From positions 1 to 22,032 of the forward strand of contig WRCI01000007.1 of assembly GCA_009784145.1 (NCBI GenBank): a stretch of DNA of 22,032 nt, read 5' to 3'. Below, in pieces: positions 7,293 through 15,359 of this stretch (its first letter is position 1; the number at the start of each line of letters is the position of its first letter). The notes beneath the pieces were generated by a model. The model was not told the origin of the DNA and searched no databases. It saw only the letters and a program-made list of their open reading frames with translations. The DNA comes from Methanobrevibacter sp. GTDB lineage: Archaea; Methanobacteriota; Methanobacteria; Methanobacteriales; Methanobacteriaceae. A program made the position numbers and the translations under genes.

Positions 7293-8023
7293 TTATTGTT
7301 TTTTTAAGTCATAGCTAAGTGATTTTTCAATAATTTCTATTTTATCTAAGGTATTTTTACATTTATAAACTAATATTTCTACTCCATTTTTATTAGCTTT
7401 AACAAGGGTTTTACTAAATTCAGGATCAGTTTTCCAATTTGGTCTAAAGCTATTACCATTTGGATGTTGAATTAAGAAAAAAACAACAGCCCTATGGTCA
7501 TTTTTCTTTAATTCAATTAGTTCTTCTAAATGTTTTCTCCCTCTTTCAGTAGGTGCATCAGGGAAAATAGCTATATTGTTTTCAACAAGAGTAACTCCTT
7601 TGACTTCTACATAACAATCATTGATTTGATGGATGTTATTATGATAATCATTCTCTTTTTGCTTTTTTTAGCTAAATATATATCTATCCTTGAATTTCCC
7701 ACTGTTTTTTCTCTTTCAATTAAATTATAACCATTAAGTTCTTCTATTTTACCATTGAGAATACTTTCATAAACAATTTTATTTGCTTGTCCAGAATAAA
7801 TTGAAACTAGTGCTCCTTTGTTCTCTACAAAATGAAGAGAAAACTTTGTTTTTCTTTTTGGATTATCGCTTGGCATTAAGTATACAGTAGTTCCTTCTAC
7901 TAAAAGTTCTTTGCATCTTCCAGTATTTGGAACATGAGCAATAGCTATTTCCCCATCTATTTCAACTTCAGCTATAAATCGATTAGGTCTTGATTTAAAA
8001 GTAGCTTTTATATATTTATTCAT
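7293..8023 (-). pseudogene. sfsA: SfsA-family nuclease, single frameshift
   Basis: SfsA proteins (about 230-245 residues) carry an OB-like N-domain and a PD-(D/E)XK nuclease-like C-domain. Frame 1 runs from ATG 8023 (AAGGT binding site just upstream) through FKSRPNRFIAEVEIDG, HVPNTGRCKELL and IDIYLAKKSKK, then goes out of frame and stops near 7607. The second half continues in another frame: NDCYVEVKGVTLVENN, IFPDAPTERGRKHLEEL, RAVVFFLIQHP, ending at TAA 7293. Adding one A to the A7 run (T7 on the plus strand, 7663-7669) would restore 243 residues. Catalytic residues (EVK, TERG) are intact, so the damage is recent, a sequencing error, or a slippage switch. A -1 ribosomal slip on the A run would give the same product. 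Confidence 0.85.
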
Positions 8024-8042
8024 TATTTACCTTCTGTTTAAA

Positions 8043-8168
8043 ATAATCCAATAAAGTTTAACAATTCAATAAGATTTAATAATCTAATAAGGTTTAACAA
8101 TCCAATAAGGTTTAATAATCCCTTAAAGTTTAATAATCTAATAAGGTTTAATAATCCCATAAAGTTTA
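8043..8168. repeat. 18-bp tandem array, seven copies, upstream of sfsA
   Basis: Units of the form ATAATCTAATAAGGTTTA begin at 8043, 8061, 8079, 8097, 8115, 8133 and 8151, all exactly 18 bp with a few substitutions. The array starts 20 bases before the sfsA ATG and so overlaps its promoter. There are no spacers, so this is not a CRISPR array. From 8169 to 8401 I see only AT-rich DNA. Confidence 0.9.
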
Positions 8169-8401
8169 ATGTGTTCTAAGTATATTTTTTTAACTTTAAT
8201 TCATTCAAGTTTCTTGTGTTTAATTATACTTTAATTTATCATAATAATTATTATTTTTTATAAATTATGATTAATATTATAACTTTTGGATATTATAACT
8301 TAATTTATAATAAATATTGATTTTATAAGAATTTAATATATGAAAATGATTAATTATAGAAAAAATATATTATAGAATATACCATAAGAATAAGTGATAA
8401 A

Positions 8402-8578
8402 ATGAGCAGAATAATAGAGGAAAGTGAATTTTACAAAGTATTTTATGATGAAAATATGGATGAATATATAGTTGAATATAAAACCTATGAATACACTTGG
8501 GATGCTTTTCATACTAAGGTTAGAACTTTTAAAACAGAAAGTGAAGCATTGAGTTTTGCAAGAACATATAAATCATAA
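8402..8578 (+). CDS. 58-residue orphan protein
   Basis: Small ORF beginning MSRIIEESEFYKVFYDENMDE and ending SEALSFARTYKS. GTGAT lies five bases before the ATG and fits an archaeal ribosome binding site. The composition is protein-like (balanced charge, amphipathic strands EYIVEYKTYEYTW, then a C-terminal helix), unlike the AT-rich noise around it. The pattern of strands followed by a helix suggests a small alpha/beta domain. I do not recognise a family. It stands alone, with a 34-bp repeat behind it. Confidence 0.6.
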   Translation: MSRIIEESEFYKVFYDENMDEYIVEYKTYEYTWDAFHTKVRTFKTESEALSFARTYKS

Positions 8579-8596
8579 TTAAAAATATTTATTTAT

Positions 8597-8674
8597 TTTT
8601 GTAAATGTTCTTTATAAGAGACTTATTTACTTTTGTAAATGTTCTTTATAAGAGACTTATTTACTTTTGTAAAT
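8597..8674. repeat. 34-bp tandem repeat, about 2.3 copies
   Basis: TTTTGTAAAT begins copies at 8597, 8631 and 8665; the intervening GTTCTTTATAAGAGACTTAT is identical in the first two. It lies between the orphan ORF and the end of the nnr gene. Confidence 0.8.
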
Positions 8675-8760
8675 AAGAAAAAAATTTATTAAAAATTTAT
8701 TGCTGATTTTATAATAAACAACTAAAATAAGTATTTTTAAAATCTCGTTTAATCAAAAGC

Positions 8761-10365
8761 TTAGATTATTATATCTTCCATCAATATCCCTAAAAATTCT
8801 GATAGTTGACTGGCTTTGAAACCATCACCATAAATTTCTTTTGCTAAATCTCCTGCTGCGCCGTTTAAATAGGTAGCTAATGCTCCTGCATCAAAAGAAT
8901 TTAAACCTTGAGATATTAAACTTGTAGCTAGTCCAGCTAATGAATCACCAGTGCCTCCTACAGTCATTCCAGGATTACCAGTTTTATTTATTCTAAAACT
9001 TTTTTTATTAAATATTAAATCATATTTACCTTTTAATACAACAGTTCCATTAATATTACTTGTAATCTTTTGGAAAATAGCTATTTTTTCTTTTAATTTA
9101 TCATAATCATATTCTTCAGTTTCCAAAACTGGACTCACACCAACATCATTGCCATTTTTGTCGTCTATGTAATCCTTGAAAAATGATTTAAATTCATTTA
9201 AATGAGGAGTAATTATTAAATCTTCCCTATTTTTTATTATTATAGGATCAACTAGTTTTAAAGCATCAGCGTCCATAACAAGAGGTTTTTCTATTTTTTT
9301 AGCTAAAACATTGAATAATTTTCCAGTTTCTTTATTTTGTCCAGATCCAGGACCTAATAAAACCGCATCAAAGTCAAAAATATCAATAATTTTTAAAATT
9401 TCTTCTAAATTATCTAAATTCAAATAATCCTTATTTTCACTATTAAGACCTTTAACAATTAAATCGATAGATTCTTCTTTAATAGCTAAATTTGCTGATT
9501 CTGGACAAAGAACATATACTAAATCAGCTCCACTAGCTATTGCTGATAATCCTGCAATTGCTGGAGCTCCATGATAATCATAGCTACCTCCAATAATCAA
9601 AATTTTTCCATTGTTACCTTTGTGAGATGTGCTTTTTCTTGTATTCAATCTAAGTAAATCACCAGTACCAACAAATATTTCAGCCTCAATAGGAATTCCA
9701 ATATCACATATTACAAGCCCCCCAACTGAAGGTTCATCATTCAAACTTGCTTTTTTAACACCAGTTTTTACTTTATGGAAAGTTACTGTATACTCTGGTT
9801 TCACAGCAATGTCTGGGATTTTTCCAGTTAATGGATTCATGCCTGATGGAACATCAATAGCTATTTTAATTGCATTGGATTGATTAATAACATCAATTGC
9901 TTTTTTGACTTTTGTTTTTAGTTTCCCTTTAATTCCAGTTCCTAAAATTCCATCAATAATAATATATTCACTAAAACTCTCTGATTTAGCTATTTCAATA
10001 TTATCCAAATCAGTAGAGTCATTTATTTCAACTATTTTCAATCTTGAAATATGAGGACTCATATTTTCTAAAATTTCAAAGTTAATTTGAGCATCTATAG
10101 ATTTGATGTTTTCTGGAGAAGTTAACATGAATACTTCTACTTCAAAGCCACGATTTAAGAGATGTCTTGCAGCTACAAATCCATCTCCACCATTTCCCCC
10201 AGAACCTGTAAAAATAGCTACCTTTACAGGTTTTGAAAATGTAAATGTAGATATTTTAGCTACTTCATCTGATAAGCATTTACCTGCATTTTCCATTAAA
10301 CATAGTCTTGATAGACCTAAATCTTCACAATTTGTATCTGCTACCATCATATCTATAGGATTCAT
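8761..10365 (-). CDS. nnr: bifunctional NAD(P)H-hydrate epimerase / ADP-dependent NAD(P)H-hydrate dehydratase
   Basis: This 534-residue cytoplasmic enzyme repairs NAD(P)H damaged by hydration (NAD(P)HX). The N-terminal half (1-220) is the YjeF_N epimerase: GSGGNGGDGFVAARHL binding loop, catalytic-type Asp in IIIDGILGTG, and AIDVPSGMNPLTG. The C-terminal half (about 245-534) is the ribokinase-like ADP-dependent dehydratase: HKGNNGKILIIGGS, LLGPGSG, VMDADALKL, ITPHLNEF, GTVVLKGKYD and GNPGMTVGGTGDSLAGL, the last with the catalytic Asp. Both domains look intact. Length agrees with the two-domain family. AAGGT, about 7 bases before the ATG, is the binding site. It stands alone. Confidence 0.95.
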   Translation of the reverse strand: MNPIDMMVADTNCEDLGLSRLCLMENAGKCLSDEVAKISTFTFSKPVKVAIFTGSGGNGGDGFVAARHLLNRGFEVEVFMLTSPENIKSIDAQINFEILENMSPHISRLKIVEINDSTDLDNIEIAKSESFSEYIIIDGILGTGIKGKLKTKVKKAIDVINQSNAIKIAIDVPSGMNPLTGKIPDIAVKPEYTVTFHKVKTGVKKASLNDEPSVGGLVICDIGIPIEAEIFVGTGDLLRLNTRKSTSHKGNNGKILIIGGSYDYHGAPAIAGLSAIASGADLVYVLCPESANLAIKEESIDLIVKGLNSENKDYLNLDNLEEILKIIDIFDFDAVLLGPGSGQNKETGKLFNVLAKKIEKPLVMDADALKLVDPIIIKNREDLIITPHLNEFKSFFKDYIDDKNGNDVGVSPVLETEEYDYDKLKEKIAIFQKITSNINGTVVLKGKYDLIFNKKSFRINKTGNPGMTVGGTGDSLAGLATSLISQGLNSFDAGALATYLNGAAGDLAKEIYGDGFKASQLSEFLGILMEDIII

Positions 10366-10428
10366 TGTTAAACCTTCATTTTAACTACATTTAAAAATAT
10401 ATCTGAAAATATACTATTAAAATTATTT

Positions 10429-10514
10429 TATAAAATATTTTTTTTATTATTATATTCTATTTATAACTAATAATTTAATTTATAAAATATTTTTTTTATT
10501 ATTATATTCTATTT
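10429..10514. repeat. 34-bp direct repeat pair and related A-rich repeats upstream of nnr
   Basis: TATAAAATATTTTTTTTATT and the following ATTATATTCTATTT occur at 10429-10462 and 10481-10514, 52 bp apart. Beyond them (10560-10700) an A-rich degenerate repeat with AAAAATTATACA / GAAAATTGCACA blocks fills the rest of the gap. No gene is visible from 10366 to 10825. Confidence 0.65.
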
Positions 10515-10825
10515 GTATTAATGTATTAAAATAATATGTTTAAAATCTTTAAATAATATTTCTAAATTTAAAATTAAAAATCAAAAATTATACATATAAA
10601 AAATGAAAATTGCACATATAAAAAATTAAAAATTATACAAGAATAAAAAAATGAAAATTGCATAAGAATAAAAAATTGAAAGTATACAGGAATAAGAATG
10701 ATTAAAATAAAAACAAATAAAGTTTATAATAAAAAATAGTATTATAATTAATTAATAGTTGTACTAATTAATATATAATAAAAATTAAAAGTAAAATCTT
10801 AATAAATCACACAAATATTGATTAT

Positions 10826-11356
10826 TTAATACCCATTAACCAAAACATCAACTTTACCACTAGTTGGATCTATAATGAGACCATGAACAGGAATAGTATC
10901 TGGAATAAGTGGAGAACTTTTTATTTTTTCAACACCATTAATAACATTAGATTCTTCACTTTCAATAGCTCCTATCCAATTAGCTAAATCAACCTTAGCT
11001 ATTTCATCTGGAGATATTCCTTTTTCAATCATATTTGCTTTTAATTTTTCTGAACTGGCACCTGCCATTCCACAATCACAATGCCCAACTAACATAACTT
11101 CTTCTACACCAAGAGCAAAGATTGAAGCTGCAACAGATCTAATAACATCACGATCAAGAACATTATTTCCTGCATTTTTAATTATCTTTGCATCTCCACG
11201 TTTAATACCCATAGCTTGTTCTAAAAATCCATCAGTAAGACGGGTATCCATACAAGTTACAATAGCTAATTTCTTTTTAGGTATTGCAGTTAATTCAACT
11301 TCATCAAATTTTTCTACAAATTCTTCATTAGATTTTAATACTTCATCGAGTAACAT
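10826..11356 (-). CDS. cab: beta-class carbonic anhydrase (Cab type)
   Basis: A 176-residue zinc enzyme interconverting CO2 and bicarbonate. The zinc ligands C35, H92 and C95 lie in TCMDTR and GHCDCGM, and the D37-R39 pair is the usual catalytic dyad. Length and the short C-terminus match the compact archaeal Cab enzyme described from Methanothermobacter rather than the longer plant or bacterial forms. In a hydrogenotrophic methanogen it would supply CO2 or bicarbonate for methanogenesis and carboxylations. AGAGGT, about 7 bases before the ATG, is the binding site. It stands alone, about 280 bp from ftr on the same strand and separated from it by repeats. Confidence 0.93.
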   Translation of the reverse strand: MLLDEVLKSNEEFVEKFDEVELTAIPKKKLAIVTCMDTRLTDGFLEQAMGIKRGDAKIIKNAGNNVLDRDVIRSVAASIFALGVEEVMLVGHCDCGMAGASSEKLKANMIEKGISPDEIAKVDLANWIGAIESEESNVINGVEKIKSSPLIPDTIPVHGLIIDPTSGKVDVLVNGY

Positions 11357-11483
11357 ATATAACCTCTTATTAAATGATTGTTGGTTAAAATATATAAATT
11401 ATTCTATCTGTCTATAATTTTTATAAATTAAATTAATAGATATAATTAAAAATAAAATTAAGAATATAAATAAAAATAAAAGT

Positions 11484-11611
11484 AAAATTAAGAATATAGA
11501 TACAATTAAAATAGAGTAAAAAAAGAAATAAAATTAAGAATATAATTAAAAATAGAGTAAAAAAAGAAATAAAATTAAGAATATAATTAAAAATAGAGTA
11601 AAAAAAGAAAT
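11484..11611. repeat. 41-bp A-rich tandem repeat, three copies
   Basis: AAAATTAAGAATATA begins copies at 11484 (slightly longer, divergent), 11530 and 11571. ATAGAGTAAAAAAAGAAAT ends each. It fills the gap between ftr and cab. Confidence 0.8.
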
Positions 11612-11636
11612 AAAAATAAAAAAATAAAGAGGTTTA

Positions 11637-12530
11637 TTAGAATAAATCTCTTAAGTTGATTTTGTAGGCACCTAAGTTTCCACCATAGTTACCTGCATTG
11701 ATTTCTTTAATACCTGGAATTGTACAAGCAGCTTTGATACCTTGTTTCATAGCTTCTCTTACAGATTCTTCATCAACACCATCAATAACTATTTCATAGA
11801 TACCATTAACATCTTCTCTAATTTCAGTTTCTACGACTTCATCTTTGAGACTAACACACATTTTCTCATTTGTAGAAGCATTTAAGAAATTATATGAATT
11901 ACAACCTACTTTAGAACCAGATGCAACAATTCCTCCAGGGAAAGGAGTTATTGTTCCAGGAACATCATGTATTGCATCAACAGCTACTTCAGCAGCCATA
12001 AGTGCATTCATTTGACTGTCAGCAAGTATAAAGAAGTTTCCTCCAGCTACACCATCTTTCATTCCAAATTCAGCTTCAACCAAAAAGTCTCCAGACATGA
12101 TTGGAATAGAATGAACTTTTATTCCACCTACTTCCACTTCTTTTTCATATCCATCACCGAAGAATTTTAATTTGAACCCTGCTTTCAACACTTCTTCAGT
12201 ATCCTCTAATGCATTGAATACTGCAGTAGTTGGAGCAGTTAATATTCCCATTCCAATTCTTTCGAGAAGTTCATGGTCTAATTGCTTTTTACTTGAGTTA
12301 CAAATCATTATTGTGTAACCAGGTCTTCCATCAGGAGTTTCAAGAGGAGAAACATATCCGTCGATTCCAGCTTCAGCAGGACAACCAATTACAGAAGTAG
12401 CATAACCAGTAGCTTCAGTAGCCGCTACTTTAGCTAATTTTTTAGTTGCTGCAGTGACAAGTAACCTAGAAACTTTTATTCCAAAAGCTTCTGCATAAGT
12501 ATCTTTTATATCTACGCCATTTAATTGCAT
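11637..12530 (-). CDS. ftr: formylmethanofuran:tetrahydromethanopterin formyltransferase
   Basis: Ftr transfers the formyl group from formylmethanofuran to tetrahydromethanopterin, the second step of CO2 reduction to methane; it is cytoplasmic and usually homotetrameric. The ATG at 12530 is chosen because GGTGA lies five bases before it; a GTG inside that site (12542) is not the start. The 297 residues match the family length. Recognisable blocks are [24 protein letters not shown]4[59 protein letters not shown] and the C-terminal [18 protein letters not shown]. No residue obviously needed for the fold is missing. Some methanogens have a second Ftr paralogue, and I cannot tell which copy this is. 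Confidence 0.95.
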   Translation of the reverse strand: MQLNGVDIKDTYAEAFGIKVSRLLVTAATKKLAKVAATEATGYATSVIGCPAEAGIDGYVSPLETPDGRPGYTIMICNSSKKQLDHELLERIGMGILTAPTTAVFNALEDTEEVLKAGFKLKFFGDGYEKEVEVGGIKVHSIPIMSGDFLVEAEFGMKDGVAGGNFFILADSQMNALMAAEVAVDAIHDVPGTITPFPGGIVASGSKVGCNSYNFLNASTNEKMCVSLKDEVVETEIREDVNGIYEIVIDGVDEESVREAMKQGIKAACTIPGIKEINAGNYGGNLGAYKINLRDLF

Positions 12531-12630
12531 ATTTTTCACCAATTTAAAAGTTTATTTTATATATAACATAAAGTTTTCTATTTGAATTTTATAGTATTTT
12601 CATTTAATTTTATAATTTATTATTTATTTT

Positions 12631-12760
12631 TATAATTTATTTAATTTTGATTATATTTTTTATAAATTATAATTTTTATTAATTTTTTATAGCTTATTTA
12701 ATTTTGATTATAATTTTTATAGCTTATTTAATTTTGATTATAATTTTTATTAATTTTAAT
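12631..12760. repeat. 30-bp AT-rich tandem repeat upstream of ftr
   Basis: AGCTTATTTAATTTTGATTA occurs at 12691 and 12721, with a more diverged copy near 12637. It lies between ftr and the UPF0104 gene. Confidence 0.7.
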
Positions 12761-12799
12761 AAGTTATTCAAGGAGCATATAATCAAATTAAACTCACTT

Positions 12800-13885
12800 T
12801 TATTTATCTCTTTCTTCTATATAATCTAACTCTTCAACAATCTCTTTAGCAGTTTCTTCTTCATTAATACCCTTATTTTTGATTTTATCAAGGATATTTG
12901 ACCCATAGTGAGATAGTATAACAAGTCCAATTGTAGAAGTCATTCCAAAAGAGATCATTCTTTCGATTAAGGTAGCTGCAGCACTTATAGATGGAGGAAT
13001 TCCTGCAGAACTGTAAAATACTATCATAAAACCATCAACAGCTCCAAGACCTCCTGGAAGAAGAGGAATCATCCCAACTAAACTAGCTACTATGAATACT
13101 ACACCAATAATAATTGGATCAACTGTAGCTCCAAAAGCAAGGAAGATTAAAAAAACTCTAAGAATTTCTGTAACCCAAATTATAAATGAAAGTGGAAGGG
13201 CATAGTAAAGTATTTTTTTATCATGTAACATTGAGTTCATTGTTTTTTGGAAGCCAGAAATAGCTTTAATAACTCTTTCTTCTAATTTTTCCAAAGAAAC
13301 TTTTTTGTAAAAAAACCATATTAACTTTACAATCCATTTTTTAATCTTTTCTCCAGCTTTCTCATTTATTGACATATATATTACAATAGTAAAAGCAATT
13401 GTCATCACTATAACTGAAATAATGAGAATTAGTAGAACAATAGTGCTTAATGAAAAGTATAAAATCATAGCTATTATTGACATAACTGCAAGGAGAATAA
13501 ATGGAAATGTATCCAATGCCCTATCAGCTATAACTGTGGCAAACGTTTCTTCATAAAGATTATCAGTTTTTTTGGATAAAATATAAGCTTTAACTGGTTC
13601 TCCTCCTACACGACCACTTGGAGTTGTATTATTAATAGCCATGCCAACTAAAGTCATAGCAAGTAATTCTTTGATGCCAACATTGATATCAGCTGTTTTA
13701 TTAACAATATTCCATCGAACAGCAAATAAATAATAAGTAAGTATCTGCATAGCTATAGCTAATAAAACAAACCAAATATTGGCTAACTTAAATGCGCCAA
13801 TAACTTCATTTATTCCTATAAAATAGAGCATAACTCCCATTATAGCTAAACCAATTACAAAAAATATTAGTGTTTTATGTTTCAT
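12800..13885 (-). CDS. UPF0104 / lysylphosphatidylglycerol-synthase-TM-family membrane protein
   Basis: A 361-residue polytopic protein with about eight hydrophobic helices. Family landmarks are NNTTPSGRVGGEPVKAYIL near 82-100 and LLPGGLGAVDGFMI near 273-286. The C-terminal 35 residues are charged and cytoplasmic. Members are flippase-domain relatives of MprF and occur beside glycan or lipid genes in archaea (AglD-like proteins carry such a domain); substrates are mostly unknown. GTGAT, about 7 bases before the ATG, is the binding site. It stands alone, so the context gives no hint of the substrate. Confidence 0.85.
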   Translation of the reverse strand: MKHKTLIFFVIGLAIMGVMLYFIGINEVIGAFKLANIWFVLLAIAMQILTYYLFAVRWNIVNKTADINVGIKELLAMTLVGMAINNTTPSGRVGGEPVKAYILSKKTDNLYEETFATVIADRALDTFPFILLAVMSIIAMILYFSLSTIVLLILIISVIVMTIAFTIVIYMSINEKAGEKIKKWIVKLIWFFYKKVSLEKLEERVIKAISGFQKTMNSMLHDKKILYYALPLSFIIWVTEILRVFLIFLAFGATVDPIIIGVVFIVASLVGMIPLLPGGLGAVDGFMIVFYSSAGIPPSISAAATLIERMISFGMTSTIGLVILSHYGSNILDKIKNKGINEEETAKEIVEELDYIEERDK

Positions 13886-14634
13886 AGAATATCACAGTTA
13901 ATTAATCCTAATTTACATTTTATTTTAATAAGTATTTTAATTTGACTGTTTGTATATTTTTTAATTTTTTTAATTATATATTTTTAATTTTTTTAATTAT
14001 ATTATGTATATGCTTAATCATATAAAAATCTAAAATCAGTATTATAAAAAGTCATTGTATTGTCATAATGTTTTTTATTATTTTATCATAATATTTTTTA
14101 TTATTTTTTTTTATCATATTTTTTAGTTTATTATTAGTATTTTTTATTATTTTATCATAATATTTTCTGAAATTAAATATTCAAAAAGCGAAACAAAGCA
14201 CTAAAAAGGGCTTATAGATTAAAAATGATTAATATTTATTTTATATTCATCTTTGGAAATCATATTAACTACTTTATTAAATATATAGAAACAATTTTAT
14301 AAAAATAATATCAAAATAATTTTTATAAAAATAATATCAAAAGTAATTTGAAAAAATCAATAAGTTTATATAGATTAAAAAACATTGTTTATAGTAATGC
14401 ATAAAATAGATGAATACATATGATAGGTTATTTCTAAATTAATTAAATTTACTTTAAAAGAATAGATACATTAAAAATATATTGAAGATTAATTTTACTA
14501 TATTATTAATTTATTAAATTATTATTTATTGAATTATTAATTTCATCCTTTTTTAATAATCATTTTAGCTAATTTAAATTCAATTGGTTCAATGATAAAT
14601 TTTTATGTTTTTACTACTTTTGCATTGAAGTTAA
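13886..14634. other. long gene-free gap
   Basis: I see no credible gene here. The gap holds short AT-rich repeats (TTTTTAATTTTTTTAATTAT near 13945-14000; TTATTATTTTATCATAATAT, imperfectly repeated between 14060 and 14165; TTTTATAAAAATAATATCAAAA twice near 14300-14340). One less AT-rich islet, AAAGCGAAACAAAGCACTAA at 14187-14206 and the following AAAAGGGCTTATAG, stands out. Such islets sometimes mark small RNAs in AT-rich archaea, but no fold is convincing. Confidence 0.5.
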
Positions 14635-14656
14635 GGATTAAGGGAAACCTTTATCC
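14635..14656 (+). promoter_or_regulatory. 5' UTR hairpin with GAAA tetraloop before the TRAM gene
   Basis: GGATTAAGG-GAAA-CCTTTATCC forms a 9-bp stem with one mismatch, closed by a GNRA-type loop. It ends 7 bases before the AGGTG binding site (14664-14668) and 19 before the ATG. An AT-rich element near 14600 would place the transcript start just before the stem. It could control access to the binding site. Confidence 0.5.
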
Positions 14657-14675
14657 AAGAACTAGGTGTTATTAA

Positions 14676-14897
14676 ATGTTTGAAGATAGTTATAATAGAC
14701 GAGAAGAATTCTCTTGCCCTGTCGAAGTTGGCACAGAGTATGATGTTAAAATCGAAGACCAAGGTAAAACTGGCGATGGTATTGCTAGAGTGGATGGATT
14801 TGTTATATTCATTCCTGGAGCCGAAGTTGGTCAAGAAGTAAAAGTAAAAGTCAATGCAACTCGCCGAAAATTTGCTTTTGGTGAAATTGTAGAATAA
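14676..14897 (+). CDS. TRAM-domain RNA-binding protein
   Basis: The 73-residue protein is one TRAM domain: VGTEYDVKIEDQGKTGDGIARVDGFVIFIPGAEVGQEVKVKVNATRRKFAFGEIV, preceded by a short charged tail. The G-K-T-G-D-G-I-A loop and the F-V-I-F-I-P-G-A strand are typical. Stand-alone TRAM proteins are abundant in methanogenic archaea, and a cold-responsive RNA-chaperone role has been reported for such proteins. The AGGTG binding site is 7 bases before the ATG. The gene stands alone in a wide gap, with a hairpin in its leader, suggesting post-transcriptional control. Confidence 0.92.
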   Translation: MFEDSYNRREEFSCPVEVGTEYDVKIEDQGKTGDGIARVDGFVIFIPGAEVGQEVKVKVNATRRKFAFGEIVE

Positions 14898-15359
14898 TAT
14901 TAATTTATTATTCTTGATTTTTATCTATACAATTTTATTAGTAAATATGATTAATATTTAGCTAATGGTTAAGAGCTAGAGGCTAATTATTTAATTAATA
15001 TTTATTAATTGTTTTTTTTATTTTTAAATTATTTTTTTATAATAGTTTTTATTAGATTTTATTTTTAAATTATTTTTAAATTATTTTTTTATAAATTATA
15101 TATTTATATCAACTTGCATTGGATTATTCTTTTTATTTTAGATTATTATTTTAAATTATATACATAATTATTATAATCTATATAAAAATTTTATAATATA
15201 TATGGGATTATAATTTCTATTATGAGATTTACTCTTTATATATTTCTTATTTTCACCAATTTTACTAATTTTACTAATAATTTAATTAATTGCACTAATT
15301 TCAATAATTCTATTTAGAATAATAAGGTATTTATACTTATAAACTCATAGAAATATTAG
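14898..15359. other. AT-rich gap between the TRAM gene and trkH
   Basis: No gene is visible. The sequence has TTTTTAAATTATTTTTTTAT-like repeats (15025-15100) and a short GC-richer islet with GGTTAAGAGCTAGAGGCTAA near 14967. A TATA-like TTATACTTATAAAC (15331-15344) lies just before trkH and could be its promoter. Confidence 0.45.

Noticed and set aside
7096..7314. 72-codon Phe/Tyr/Leu-rich open frame
   Set aside because: It is the translation of the 27-bp tandem array, starts inside the previous gene, and overlaps the end of sfsA.
8043..8168. Possible CRISPR array
   Set aside because: Units are 18 bp, contiguous and without unique spacers; no cas genes are nearby.
9629..10384. Open frames opposite nnr
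   Set aside because: They are antisense to well-conserved domains and have no recognisable product.
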